A DNA stretch of 64,000 bases from Glandiceps talaboti (Eukaryota; Hemichordata; Enteropneusta; Spengelidae), in assembly GCF_964340395.1 (NCBI RefSeq), contig NC_135571.1:6272453-6336452 (forward strand), written 5' to 3'. The position numbers were made by a program, and so were the translations under genes. Under the pieces are notes generated by a model. It had not been told where the DNA came from, made no database searches, and was given only the letters and a program-made list of their open reading frames with translations. This document shows, piece after piece, positions 13,160-25,429 of the stretch (position 1 is its first letter; the number at the start of each line of letters is the position of its first letter).

Positions 13160-14185
13160 CAAATTGTTAAATTTTGACAACATACGTGCTCTCCAGTGAT
13201 ATAGGTAACAGGGTGAAATTCTTTCAAACTTACCGTACAAAACTACTGCAATTTTGTGATGCAGCGGTAGTCTATTATTTTAGCATGATACATAAATGTT
13301 CGTCGTTGATTGAAATGAACCACCGCGAGGGCTAATTTGGGCTAAATTTCAATTCCAAGTTCAAGTTCTCCAGACACTTAATTAGTAATTTTATGCCATG
13401 TCAATAAGGTACTGTCAATAAGTTGCCGTCCAATTCAACTAGAAGAGGAAATTATTTACATAGGGCGAAGAACAAAACTAATGCAACACCTCAGTGATAC
13501 CATAAGCTATAATATAATCACTTGTATCAAATATGTAACACAGTCTCGCCATTTTGAAAATCTAACATTCCATGCACCTGACCGACTGCCCTGAACCTAG
13601 CGTACCTAGCCCTGATAACTGTCATGGCAACCGACCTGTTGAGCGATTTCAGTTTGATTGCCTGTCCATATCAAGTGGCTCTAATCTCAATTAGACATTA
13701 TGTGTTTCTAAGAATTGATTAGCTGTCGTTCTTGCTACCATTTTGTGTTATGTTATTTTTATATACCTGAAGTGTCATCCTCCGTTGCTAGAATATAGCA
13801 CATTAAACAATTACCAAGACACTTTTGACACGTATATGGTCGGGATATCAGCAGACATGTACAGTATTAATTGTGGATGTTAAATAGAAGCTGATGGGGG
13901 GGGGGGGGGGGGCTTTGATTTGATTGTAGAGAATGCTCTGTAGATATATAAGTGACATTTCACATACCACCACATGGAATAGATTTCTCACCAAAAACAA
14001 GCTTAAGATTTAGGCCAAGGAGTTATCTATTCTGGAGAAGTGGAAACGACTATTTATCAATGCCATAATATAAACAAACAAATACAGATAATATTTTTCA
14101 TAATGTGTCTACAGTTCTTTTTGTTTTCATGTTACAGTGAGTCAACAGGTGTCCTGACCGGAGTTGCAACCTTGCCTAAAACAAC

Positions 14186-15007
14186 ATGAGTGAGCATTTA
14201 CTAAATGGACAAGATGATAGGGCATCTCTCATCGACTCTCTTGTCGACAAATCCCGAGCCGGTAGTCGAATAAGCGAACGGGAAAAGACTGCTGTATTTA
14301 GTTTGTCGGAGAGGTTCGACAAACGTCGGCTTGGAAAACAACAGCAGGTTCTTCACGATTTAACCGAGCGATGCCGAGAACAAGAGGTGGCCGATATGTC
14401 GAAATCTTTGACAAGCGGGATAAGTTTAGCAACGCATTCACCGAGGAACAACTTTCGGCGAGAAGTTAGTATGTATCTGACCAATACACTGCTTCGAGAT
14501 AAAGAGAAGACCCCTCGTCTGGGAAATCAGCCAGGGGGATACACACCCAAACATTCAAATAAGGAATTGAAATTGGGACTCAAAAGAAGTTCGACTGGCG
14601 TTATGAACTTCCGGCCGAGCAATGTAATAAGAATGCCTACCGGGCCTGGGCCAATCAACACGATGTTTCCAAAAGTTACACGGGTGAATTACAGTGGGCT
14701 ATCCCCCACGCAGCTCTACAATAAGACAAAATGGCTCCATTCCCAAAAAATCAACGGACCCATACAACTTGAGCATTACATACATGGTAGGCAAGCTCCC
14801 TGTGCACCTCTGATGTTGCCAACGCTTCAAAGTAACCATGACGACCATTCGACAGATAGCACACCTAGGTCGTTAAAAATGAAAACAGACCTTTCAAGGA
14901 GGGACAAAAACACACTTGTGAAGTCTTTACTCGTCACTGACAAGGCAAGCGATTGGACAGATCACATCAATGCACCAGCCAACTCTGAAAAAGTGTCATT
15001 CGTCTGA
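14186..15007 (+). CDS. Unrecognised 273-aa protein, single coding exon
   Basis: An ATG-to-TGA frame of 273 codons, the longest in the first 27 kb and not repeat-derived. A splice acceptor GTTTTCATGTTACAG ends at 14137, 48 bases before the ATG, so a spliced 5' leader is likely; the best upstream donor is at 10846/10847. The protein is basic, rich in Ser, Arg, Lys and Asn, with no signal peptide, membrane segment or recognisable domain. An N-terminal third (residues about 30-75) of alternating Arg/Glu/Lys could be helical. The middle is proline- and glycine-rich around PTGPGPINTMFPK. It looks like an intracellular, largely disordered protein. An ATTAAA polyadenylation-like motif lies near 15302. 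I do not recognise the family and assign no function. Confidence 0.75.
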   Translation: MSEHLLNGQDDRASLIDSLVDKSRAGSRISEREKTAVFSLSERFDKRRLGKQQQVLHDLTERCREQEVADMSKSLTSGISLATHSPRNNFRREVSMYLTNTLLRDKEKTPRLGNQPGGYTPKHSNKELKLGLKRSSTGVMNFRPSNVIRMPTGPGPINTMFPKVTRVNYSGLSPTQLYNKTKWLHSQKINGPIQLEHYIHGRQAPCAPLMLPTLQSNHDDHSTDSTPRSLKMKTDLSRRDKNTLVKSLLVTDKASDWTDHINAPANSEKVSFV

Positions 15008-15420
15008 CAAATATACCCGCCAGGCCATATCTACGGTATAAACGACACTGGGTGAATTTGCTGATGTCGTAAAAGAGTACGTAGACTGGCGAGTGTTTTC
15101 TTGCCAATTACTGTCTGTGTGCTGATCACATGACTCGAGAAAAGATGAAATGAACTCATAAGCATTGTATTGTTAATACCACTTCAATGATTGGACATCA
15201 CGAGTGGCAGTTTAATGATTTTACATACACCAGTGTAGTTCACAATCTCGAGTTTCCTATTGATTCCAGTTATTACTGGGAATTATGTAAATACCCATTT
15301 TATTAAAATCCACTATGGAGATTATATTCAATTTAAGACCCTCGATTATCTGTCTACTTTATTTCAAGTAGCTACACCTTGAACTCCAAACCCCTTCCTG
15401 TTTCTAAATCCGTCAATCAA

Positions 15421-15512
<92 letters not shown>

Positions 15513-15565
15513 GGCTGTCTGGCTGGCTGGCTGGCTGTCTGGCTGGCTGGCTGACAGTGTGTGAC

Positions 15566-15610
<45 letters not shown>
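15421..15610. repeat. Compound microsatellite (GTCT)n, (GGCT)n, (GT)n
   Basis: About 90 bases of GTCT are followed by mixed GGCT/GTCT to about 15552 and a GT run at 15568-15610. It lies about 400 bases past the end of the 14186 gene. Confidence 0.97.
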
Positions 15611-15611
<1 letters not shown>

Positions 15612-15614
15612 AAA

Positions 15615-18165
15615 TATCTCAAAGAACTTGTTTTTATGTTCATCACGTTCTCTACATGATGAAACTCCTGATGTGATGATATAATGTTTAAATCTATCAC
15701 TCTAAGTATCACATCTTATCTGTGACACATAATTGACTCATCAGGTTGACATTTGATCACATGTACTCAGAAACCTATCTTATGGATTCCTAACTTATCT
15801 TATCACCCCGTATAGTTGAATTCCAACACGTCCATCCACTGTGTTCCCCTCGATGGACAATACCTTAGTATAGACCCTGGTACCCCATGTCTCCTGGACT
15901 ACGTCATCGTTTACGGCTTCTTTCATTACCTCCATGAAGTAAAACCATAAGAGTGAACTTTGTTACACTAATACTAGTTTTACTCAAGTTGAAATAAATC
16001 GTCGTTTTTAGCTAGTTATTTAAACAAAGATCTTTCTGACATTTGCTATATTGTATAGTATAGCGGTAAAGCCAGCAAAAGGACAGTTTGGCAAAGACTA
16101 AGACCTGATCAGGTGAAACGTTACTCGTAACTAGAACCCTTGGTCGTAATACAAGGACTAATATATTTTACCGACCTGACATGATCATTGAACGTATACC
16201 AAATAGTCTGCTTCCACAGACCTCTTAACTAACATTGCTACATTTTATCATTTGACTCGATACAAATCTTATTGACATCGCTACATTTTATCATCTGGCT
16301 CGACAAAATGTTATTAATATTGTTACATATTATTTTCTGACATACCAAAACTTGGTGTAAAAATGTTATATGTTAATCAACAGACATGCCTCATAAAATA
16401 TACATTGTTGCAATGTATATACCTTGGCGACGATCTGCTAAGATAGCACATGCATTTTTTTGTCAAGCCAAACAGTGATAAAAAGAATCAGTTATATTAG
16501 TACGATTTTGGTTGAGACAGACGGCATTATGTTTCAAGTCAACTGGATTCGATTGTATCGTGTACGTGCGTATAATGGCTGCAATTTCCATAATTGAATG
16601 ATTGGTAGACAAATTTATATTTATAAAATAAATCATACTAATAAATCTGAAACCAGCAATTGCAAAACATTTTTCATGTGTATTTCAAAACATTCTCGTG
16701 ATTTCAGTTATAAACTATTGACTACTGTGTGTTCCCTTGTAAGTAGACTACTAGCCTTCGAGTCAGATCCGGCTCAAAAATCCCCCTTGCCAAGATATGA
16801 AGTAAATATTTCACAAAGGCCAAAGAACCAGTGGGCACTCATATATGAAGCGGTTAGATAAATGAAGGATTGTTCATAGTCAGTGAACACGATTCAGATA
16901 ATCTTTGCCCCTTGTCAAGTTAAGGATTAGTTCAGTGAAGTTCTTTATACCTGTTTATGTACTGTTGATATAGCGACTAACAATCTTCAATTGTTAGGCC
17001 CATTTACCTACGTCTGAACTAATGGGTTTCTGCCAAACACATTGTTACTGTTCTATGGCTCTAATTGTATTCCTGCATGTACCACTGTCACAGTTTGTGC
17101 GTTGGCTAAGATCATCAATCTATTCTGCGCTGTGTTTTTTTGTGTGTGGGGAACGTCTGAGTCTCGATGGACACCGAATCAGTTGTACATGACACGTTTG
17201 AATGGTTATCGGTGCTATTCGATGACCCGAACCAGAACAAAAGCACTCTGTATTTAAGATACTGTCAGGGACAGTCTCATAATATAGCACACGAGCTCAA
17301 TAAACGAACATCATTTCGAATTTGTATGGGGATTATGGTGTTTGTGCTGATTGAGGGACTTTCGGACCAGACGTGGTTTAGTTAGAAACCACGTTAGCAT
17401 CCAGAATACACACGACTTGACTCTAAGCAAGATATTCTCTCATCAACAACTTGATGAATCAGATGTGGAAGTCACAGGTTGTCATCATTGTACCTTGCAA
17501 AGTGGGCAAGGTCAGACGCCAAGGTGTCAATATCGAATTCGAACAACTCTATTCCAAAGCACAATCCCGGTCTATGCGATATGGCGACAAAAACGTGGTA
17601 TGAAACATAGGGGGAAAGAACTGTCAATAAATAAGCTTACACCGTGTTTTAACAAACGTATCAATCAATTAACAATTTGATTCATTTACTGCAATGCGTT
17701 GTCCTCAAGGAGTTCAACTTCACTAAGTAATGAGATAACTGGTTGACGGCCTGGCAAAACTCGTAAATTTATGTAACTTTATGGACGTGCTTTACCTTAA
17801 CCCTCAGACCACTAAAAAAAATAGTGGGCTAAGTTTAACCCTAGTATTAAGTCTCCTCATAAATTATAACAGGCCATACTATATTAAAACGTGCGTTGTT
17901 TCTACAGCTTAGAAACTCAGATAACAATGTGGATATTGTAAAATGTTCTTAAATTGTCATGTTACCACACATTAGTTATCAGCAGTGACTTTGTCCTTTC
18001 TGTGTTTCTGAATTGGATCGTTAGGTCATAAAGTTTGGAAATAATTAATCGTTATTACTATCATTATTACAATAAATCGAGCGTGAACGCATTGTAAAGA
18101 TCAACTATTTAAACTTGTACTGGCTGCAACCTGTAACGTTCTTTTGAAAGTGTTTTGTTATAATA
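15615..18165. other. Intergenic stretch, no recognised gene
   Basis: Short open frames exist (ATG at 17167, 72 codons; another frame at 17351-17680) but show no known domain and no supporting splice pattern. A degenerate minisatellite lies at 16225-16350. Otherwise nothing recognisable. Confidence 0.45.
16225..16350 (+). repeat. Degenerate minisatellite (GCTACATTT core), locus 2
   Basis: Three units: ATTGCTACATTTTATCATTTG, ATCGCTACATTTTATCATCTG and a third decayed unit, spaced about 43 bases, each followed by GCTCGACAAAA-like sequence. Same family as the array at 12075. Confidence 0.75.
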
Positions 18166-18531
18166 TAAGACGTAAAAAAAATTGCGTGGTTCCAATTACA
18201 TTCAGCTTTAAAACAGGTGGGGTGGGTAGATTTTTTCACTTATATTTTATTTTCATGTGTGAGTGTCTAGTTCAGGTTTTCCATTATTTTCCAAATGGTC
18301 TCTATGTTGTTTATTTCTTCCTATCAGATGTACAGCCATTACAGAATAGTTTTATATTGTCCTTTTAAGTTGATGTCAGAGTTTCCGCACCCACTATTTC
18401 TTGCGAGAATTCACGATTTTCGTGCTTTTATTATTATTTTTCTTGACTACGTAAAAAAAGTTTAGGGTCGGCGTGAAAAACTAGGTGGGGTTAGGAAATC
18501 GGAACCAAACAACTTGTTTTATTTGGCCTAA
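18166..18531 (+). mobile_element. MITE-like element, family 1, copy A
   Basis: About 365 bases. The left end carries ATTGCGTGGTTCCAATTAC and the right end the inverted counterpart (GGAACCAAACAAC...TTTGGCCTA). The body holds GATGTACAGCCATTACAGA, GTTTCCGCACCCACTATTTC and AAGTTTAGGGTCGGCGTGAA, all found again in the same order at 59101-59485. No coding capacity. Confidence 0.85.
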
Positions 18532-18599
18532 ACAACAATAATTTATTCGTAATCATGAGTACACCTAATCAATATTGAACCACCTTTTTAGCTATAAAC

Positions 18600-18910
18600 A
18601 TGACATAGTTCAATAAATCAAATCGAATAAAATATTTGGGTCCGCACCCAAAAACCAGCGCCCTCAACGGCGATCATGAAATTACGATCGTGATTTTAAT
18701 ATGTTACTGCTACACTTATGGGTAACATTGTTTTTATAAATATTTGTCTGTGAATAGATATATTGTGGTTGTCTGATCGAAATATATTACTAGTTATATA
18801 CTCCATGTACTGCAGTTTTAACATGGCAACGGTTGAAAACCAAGCTTTCGCCCAAGATATAAACTTGTCACCACAACACCTACAGATAATGTTGACCACT
18901 AGTTAACAGA
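18600..18910. repeat. Dispersed repeat with CAGCGCCCTCAACGG motif, copy 1
   Basis: The piece GGTCCGCACC...CAGCGCCCTCAACGGCGATCA (about 18640-18676) recurs at 60510-60550. Downstream, AAACTTGTCACCA...GACCACTAGTTAAC resembles 51280-51330 and 60590-60610. In copy A and copy B of MITE family 1 this repeat lies on the same side. Confidence 0.6.
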
Positions 18911-19859
18911 TACATTTTTTATACATTTGACTAAGTTTTAGTATTGGATTAATACTTGATATAAAAATATATCCCATGGCCAGTTGCAATTAGTGTAGTC
19001 TGGTTGCATTGTAAGTGTGTGTGTCTGTGACTCGACTCTTACTATTGTTAGTGTAACTTTAATTAGTACTGGTTTAATACCCTGCAGGTTCTTACCATCC
19101 AATCGAGCTAATACGAGATAGGACTACTTTCTAGTGCATTACTAAGTTTTCCATCATACTTTGTGCATTCCAGAAACCTTTTTCAACCAAATGTTAACCA
19201 TAATTTGATTTGAACCTTTGGGATCTTCGCAATATATTAGTTACTTTCCTTTACCATCTTTAATAAATGGTATGTTATCTGCAGTTGAACAAAACTAATA
19301 TGTTATCGCATCTATTTGTTTCCTCAGCCGCAAATTTTGGTAGTGCGCCCTCAAACTCCTTTCACGTAACTCGATGTCGTCACGTTTCCACTGTAAAGCA
19401 TGTATTATTTGTATCTCACCAAGGCACAAAATCGATTGATGTACTGCATATCAACGGTCAGGTATTAGAACTGTCCATTCACTTCAGGCTTTGATGGGTC
19501 TTTAATTACCAATTTCTCCTATTTGCAAAACCAGGGGGAAAACAGTACTGTCGCTTGTATACTAGCATCCGGTTATTTGATTATATTCTCAATGTAGACT
19601 TTGGGAAAAAACGTTTGGTGTGTACATATATACATGTAGGTTAGGGTATATAGATTATGTTGTGATAAAACAGATGAGGAATTTTACTATTTTCTTTTGA
19701 AGTGTGGTGTGTAACATCAATCATGGGTAGTATGTAAAGGGAAAGCCCACTACAGGAAACATAAGCATTTTCACAAAATTGCGGGGTGGGGGTGGGGGTG
19801 GTGGTGGAGATAACTTGAATAGTCATAACCATTGAGAGCCTATTACCTTCAGTGACAAC

Positions 19860-20065
19860 GTCATTGTTCAACCATTGCATAAACATTTCTGCTGACTCCC
19901 ATGATGCAACGTGGTTCATATGAAAGATCCTAAAATGAGAGACAACTTCAACTTGATGTTTCTTTGAACTTGTGTGTAATATAGTCTTGTATGTGATGAA
20001 TTAAACCATGACATGTCTCTCTAGAACACAAAGTTCATGACCATATTTCTCTATTTCCTGGAGTG
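19860..20065 (+). repeat. Dispersed repeat shared with 36835-37015, copy 1
   Basis: Shared blocks in the same order: CATTTCTGCTGACTCCCATG, then TCAACTTGATGTTTCT, then a region ending ATTTCCTGG or TTATTTC. A third partial copy lies beside the sulfotransferase pseudogene at about 34803-34915. Confidence 0.65.
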
Positions 20066-21063
20066 ACGTTCTACTTGAAAGCTGCCCTAGCTACAATTGG
20101 AACATTATTTACAACTGTATTGTTAGATATAATGAATGAATGAATTGTATTTATTATACACACTGAACAGTATTGAATCACCTATGGGTGAACATACTCT
20201 AAACCTGGACATTTTTGCTAAAGACTTATTTTCGTTAATTTTGCTGGGGGGGGGGGGGCGCTTATCTTGGGGAAGAAAACGCAAAAATAAGTTGTGATTA
20301 AAGTGTCTTCTTGTACATGAACACAATATACCAGTCTGGTAATTAGTAAAAACTAGTCTTTTGCTGAAGACTGTAAAATCGCAAAATTTTGTGGTGGTGA
20401 AAATATCTAGGTTTACTATATTTGTGTAGCTGTACATACCATATATCGTGCTATAATAAATTTGATCAAATTGATTGATGGATTCACACCAGCACCACTA
20501 ACATGATCACAATTTCAACCTGGTACTGGACAACTTACGGATAAAATTGACCTCAGGTTGAATGTGATCTAAGTATTAGTAATGAATTTGCAGTTGGTTG
20601 TCTGAGGGAAATAACTAATACTCCAGTCACATCTTGTGAAATTTGAACAGATAACATTGATTAAACTTTTTTTTTGACAATTTTTGACTGCAAACTTAAG
20701 AAAACTTTACCATCCCGGCTTAAACTTAGTTATTTTGAATATTAAAATGACAATGAAGACTGAACTGTATATTTCCAAAAGAAATGACAGATATGGAAAA
20801 CTTATTGACAAATGGTCAGGCCTCACAGTGTAAATCATTTCCCCATCCCTGTCAAAGTACATGTACAACTGTATTTCCTGCATTTCAGTTTCTGTACTCC
20901 TTTTATACAGACTTGTAAAGTTTTAGAGAACCCGCAAATAAAAAAGAAATTAAAAAAAACAAAAAAAAAACATTGATTAAGCTAACTGTACCATCAATGT
21001 ATGTAAGTCACAATACCATTGTAGTGATGATATAACAAGTAATACTATAATCTCTTTTGAAGT

Positions 21064-21189
21064 ATGGTGTCAGACCACAGGGGCTTGGAATTGTTTTGTT
21101 TTTAATTTTTCTTTACAAAAATTGTTTATTGTTTACAAAACATTTTAAACAAATATGGCCAATTTCAGGCCCCTGTGGTCTGACATCAT
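21064..21189. repeat. Hairpin (foldback) element with 24-base arms
   Basis: 21064-21087 (core GTCAGACCACAGGGGC) and 21166-21189 (core GCCCCTGTGGTCTGAC) are inverted copies matching at about 22 of 24 positions around a 78-base AT-rich loop. A G run follows directly. Confidence 0.85.
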
Positions 21190-21405
21190 GGGGGGGGGGG
21201 GGGGGTTGTCACATTTCACCAGACAATACATGTACATATAAAATTAATACAAATAATTAGAAATATATTCACTGGTATTTATTGTTCGGGTTTGTACAAA
21301 CTTCACAGATGCTAAATTGTACACATTCAGACCAAAATATATGGGATTTACATTCAGGTTGCCATAATACCACAACCATCATTTGTTCAGTGGTGCTCCA
21401 AATCA

Positions 21406-21455
21406 TCGTCGCAAACCACGACCGTTTTACGGTACCGTTCTTAATGAGTCGGTCC
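21406..21455 (+). repeat. Dispersed repeat with KpnI-type palindrome, copy 2
   Basis: Second copy of the sequence at 10985-11030, with GACCGTTTTACGGTACCGTT conserved exactly and AATGAGTCGG in place of AACGAGCCGG. Confidence 0.7.
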
Positions 21456-22382
21456 CTAATATGGTCAAGAAAATGATCAAAATCACCATTTTCTAAAAGA
21501 ACATTTCATAAAATGAGTTTTTTCTGATCTATAGTTTATACATTATTCCCATGTATTTTTCAGTTAAACAAGTAAAATGTCTTTAAAAAAGGTCAATTGT
21601 CACTACACACAGAGAATAATGAGAAATGTTAAAACACAAAACACCTGTTGGCATTTTCATTATTACATAACATTTGTAGTTCAGAAGTAGCATTTGAGTT
21701 GCTTTTGTAAATGAAATGAAAGTCTTTCTTCAAATGACCTGTTGGCCTATATGTGAAGAGATGAAAGATTTTCTTCTCCCAATAAATCTTAATCAAAGTT
21801 GGTTCATTTGTCATCTGCTGTCTTATGACATATTTTAACCCATCAAAATGTTTGTATGAAGCATAAAATAGTTAAAATGTTGCCCTGGTGCTTGTTTCTG
21901 ATTGGTCAATATCCTGTATGGCATCTTGTGACTATATTTATGTGAATTTTAATGAATCAAATCTTGATGTGAATCATGAGAAAGTAACATACAATGTTGC
22001 CAAAAGTGCTTTTATCTCATTGATCAATGTTGCTTTTCATGTCATGTCAAATTATTATTAAATACAGATGTCATGTGTGGTACTTTCAATGTTGTTATAA
22101 TACCTTGGTCTGTAGTTGGTTCACTTCTGTGACAGATGAGTTAAAAATTGGCAAATTATGTTTAATATGGGAAATTATCACATTGTGACTGATCTTACAC
22201 TTCTGACTGGAGTTTCACTGATGTGTAATAGATGTAAAGCAATTGTGTCTAATGTGGCCTAATATAAATACTTTCATACCATAACAGATCCTATGTATGC
22301 CTCTACAATATAATTGGTCTGTCATTAGGTTTAACAGGTGTAAAACAATCTTTATATCCTAATGTGTCTAGTATTTCAGTAT

Positions 22383-23235
22383 TTAGTCCTCTGATTCGTC
22401 CATTTGTTTCTGTTCCAGTGACTGTGTTTTAATGTCTTGTGTCTTTGCCACATAATAACTCCCCATTCCAGCAGCTGCCTCAGCTTCTTTTTGAGTATAA
22501 GGTTCATCTTTCAGAGCTTTCATTCTGTAATTTCAAACATACATTAATCAAAATATTAGACTTGTTAGTAGTATTTCCTTCCCTAACAATGGTGACTTTA
22601 CTCATTGCAACCTACAAATTTGCATTCATTCATTAATACATACTAATGAAGTAAAGCTTCAAGTAACGCAGGAATTAAAGGTAAGAAAGTTATGCGGTTG
22701 AAATATATAGTACGTGTAAAACTCATTGATATGTACATTCAATTCTGCTCAATAAACTATTCTTCTCACTGTGCAGGCAACCGAAGGTCACTAGTGAGCA
22801 TGAGGTCTAGTAGCTAGACTATGAGCCAATTTGATTAAAATCTGATGTAGTAAACTTGGCACGATTTCTTTCTTTACCCCCTTTCTTGTAATGTTGTTTG
22901 CTCTCTTTTGTTCTGTGAGTGCCTTGTACCTACATATGACACAACACCATAGTTGTTCATGTACACATCTTGTACTTCTGTTGAGCCAACCAGAATCCAT
23001 CTTACAACACATCAATCAATGTTCGAATTGAAACAGAGTGAACCAGCAAACAATAACAATAGCATCGTTGTCTGCACTCATGCTCTTTTCAATCATAGCA
23101 TTCTGAGGTACTCTATCCATACATATATGTTTTGGCATAGGACACATTCTCATTATTGAGTACACCATTTAGCACTCAACATTTTTACAAGAACTCCTGG
23201 TATTGTGTCAGATGTAGGAACAAGACACTCACTCA

Positions 23236-23274
<39 letters not shown>

Positions 23275-25429
23275 TCACTCACTCAGGGATCTGCTGACGC
23301 CGGTCGGCACCGGTCGCTAGCGTCCGGGACTCAGTCTTGGCGACCCCCACTCAAAGGTTGCCGACCACCACCTTCAAGTGTCACAATTGGTTTACCATCA
23401 ACCCCCACACTCACTTTAATAATTGTACTTTCATTTTCTGCCCACATGGTCGCATTGATTTAAAAGATAATGAGGTATTAAAATGTCTTTGAGAAAAGAA
23501 CAATGTAGATGACCATTAATTACAATAATGACAAATACTGGACTATTTATAAAGACGAAGTGTGAACTGACACTATACATTGATATCCACATGTACACAG
23601 TACAGTACGTGAGAATTACAGGGCAAACACGATACTGCAGACTTCCGACTAGCATTCTTCAGCCTCATATACCTTTTTATAAAGTGTTGACGTTGTGTCC
23701 GATCATTAGTTTTCTGTTCAATTTTACTCTGAAAACACTTTTACTAAGTAGTTTGACATCGTACATAGCAGGACGATGAAAACACATAATTTCAAAAATG
23801 GCTGGTGGTGACGTCACAAACTATCGCGAGGTCTCACGTATCATGAGATTTCATCTAAACGCAATGCGTATGTGTGGAAATACGCAACTTTTTAGAGTTT
23901 TGAAACTGCAGTTGTCTTTGGATATTCAGTTTGATTGAAACAACTTTAGCTTTTCTTAGAAAACTAATCAAAAACTGTGATTGAAAAAAATTGATGTGCA
24001 AAGATTGAGATTAGAGTTATAAATCTGTAGAGAAAGAAATGTTGGTTTTATCTTTTTCATTGGCAACTTTGCTCATACTCCATGTACTTTGAGTGCACCA
24101 TTAATTTATTCATGAATATTAAATATGCAAATTAGCATGAATTATTAATTAGAGACCGGAACTACTCTTAAGCTTGGCAGAACCCTGCTCACTCACTCAC
24201 TCACTCACTCACTCACTCACTCAAACCCACCCACCCACCCACCCACTCACCTCAACTCAACTCAACTCAACTCAACTAACAAAAAAAGAACATTATAGCA
24301 AAGAGAGGTGAATAAAGAAATCGTGCCCAGTTGACTACATCAGATTTTAATCAGATTGGCACGGAGCTAGCAAAATGCTAGTCACTGAGTAATTCCTCTG
24401 CTATAGTTGACTTTACACACCAACTTTACATTACTAATAGCAAAACATAAACACCTCTCACCTCCTTTTATGTTGTCGACCTTTAAAATGTTCCTTCAGT
24501 GCTCTGACATCTACAAAATGTCTCCTGTACAGAGAAAATGGACAGAATCAGTAAAAAACTCTTGACATAGACATGTTACCTTAGTTAACTTGCAATCCAG
24601 ACTGAGCATGCTCAGATGCAAAGGACTATGGGATTATCTGTGGTTATCATAAAACCTTATCTGGAGCTACTGATAAAATTAACCTCCCACAATTCTCAGG
24701 GCAACTATGAATTGATTATGTGTGGTTACAAACAATATCAACATTGTTTACAATGCTAATTGATTAGTATTTATTGTCATATTTCCCATGATGCAACATT
24801 CAACATGATGGGTTTGCAAGTTCCCTATTGTAAGACAACAGTAAACTGTGTATAAGTAAGAGATTAACCATGATTTGGGGTTAGCTTGGATGTAGTTGTA
24901 GATATTGCATAACAACATGACATACTAGTAGTTTAGCATGTTAACAACAATAGTAAATGAATACAAATAATGAATGTGCAGCACTTCATAAGGTGTATTC
25001 TGATTGGTTAAAAAACAAAGGCAACAAGCACATCTGTTGGCTGTATTGTTAATGAGTATTTGTATGTTTTCCAATCAGTGACAACCTCGTCCTTCTACAG
25101 GCAGCACACGTGTATTTAGTTGTGTGGGTTTAGGACGCTAAAAATTGTGAAGCCTGGGTTGACTCCCTAGCATACGTCCGATCAGAATCCACGGCCACAA
25201 ATAACCATTCTTCTACAAGTTAAAATTCTACTTACGCACAATGGAGACAATAATTCTGTCCACTCCCTGGTAAATCATGGTCTATCTCTTGGTTCAACAG
25301 CTTGTCGGCGTTTTCTGTTTTCATGTCTTCGTCAATCTGGTCTAGATCTTTCGTCTTCCGCCGTGTCCTGAACATTTTCTGGACCTTTGTATCACCTTTA
25401 TGATGACGTTTTCTTGCCAGTCTCCCCAT
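22383..25429 (-). CDS. ZNF593: ZNF593/Bud20-type zinc finger protein, three exons
   Basis: Rebuilt from three minus-strand exons: 25429-25236, 24524-24462 and 22524-22383 (194+63+142 bases; 132 aa plus stop). Donors GTAAGT and GTGAGA and acceptors TGTACAG and AATTACAG keep phase across both joins. The N-terminus [13 protein letters not shown] is basic. A single C2H2 finger spans C61, C64, H77 and H83 (CX2C-X12-HX5H), split by intron 1. After it comes [20 protein letters not shown], the conserved tail of this family. In yeast and animals the family is a shuttling factor of late nucleolar/nuclear pre-60S ribosome particles. Length matches the family (about 130 aa). Intron 2 contains a 1.6-kb inverted-repeat element. 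The ATG at 25429 is the only one in frame that gives the conserved N-terminus. Confidence 0.93.
22788..24388. mobile_element. 1.6-kb element with ~85-bp terminal inverted repeats, inside ZNF593 intron 2
   Basis: 22788-22880 and 24303-24388 are inverted copies sharing TTGATTAAAATCTGATGTAG, TTGGCACGATTTCTTT and CTAG-containing ends. The interior has (CA)n with ACTC repeats at 23228-23286, a GC-rich patch at 23285-23370, ACTC/ACCC/AACTC repeats at 24187-24275 and no recognisable coding frame. No clear target-site duplication was found. Confidence 0.7.
24978..25060 (-). repeat. Dispersed repeat, inverted copy of 31235-31375
   Basis: In reverse complement it reads CATTAACAATACAGCCAACA, then GATGTGCTTGTTGCC and ACCAATCAGAAT, matching 31238-31300 closely. 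It lies in intron 1 of the ZNF593 gene. Confidence 0.75.

Larger units (their letters stand above)
8655..14137. other. Repeat-rich stretch without a recognised coding gene
   Basis: No convincing coding exon. Short open frames at 9632-9823, 10444-10668 and 11728-11952 resemble nothing known and lack support. A donor ATG/GTAAGTAC ends at 10846 and could close a non-coding first exon of the gene at 14186. Repeats inside the stretch are listed separately. A 15-base G run lies at about 13897-13912. Confidence 0.5.
18532..22382. other. Intergenic stretch between MITE family 1 copy A and the ZNF593 gene
   Basis: No coding exon recognised. It holds G/T-rich runs (19785-19808), G runs (about 20246-20257 and 21190-21205), a hairpin element, a palindrome repeat copy, and a segment at 19860-20060 that resembles 36840-37000. 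The remainder is unremarkable AT-rich DNA. Confidence 0.5.

Noticed and set aside
17042-17680. Three overlapping plus frames (60-109 codons)
   Set aside because: Mutually overlapping in different frames, no known domain, and no splice pattern joining them.
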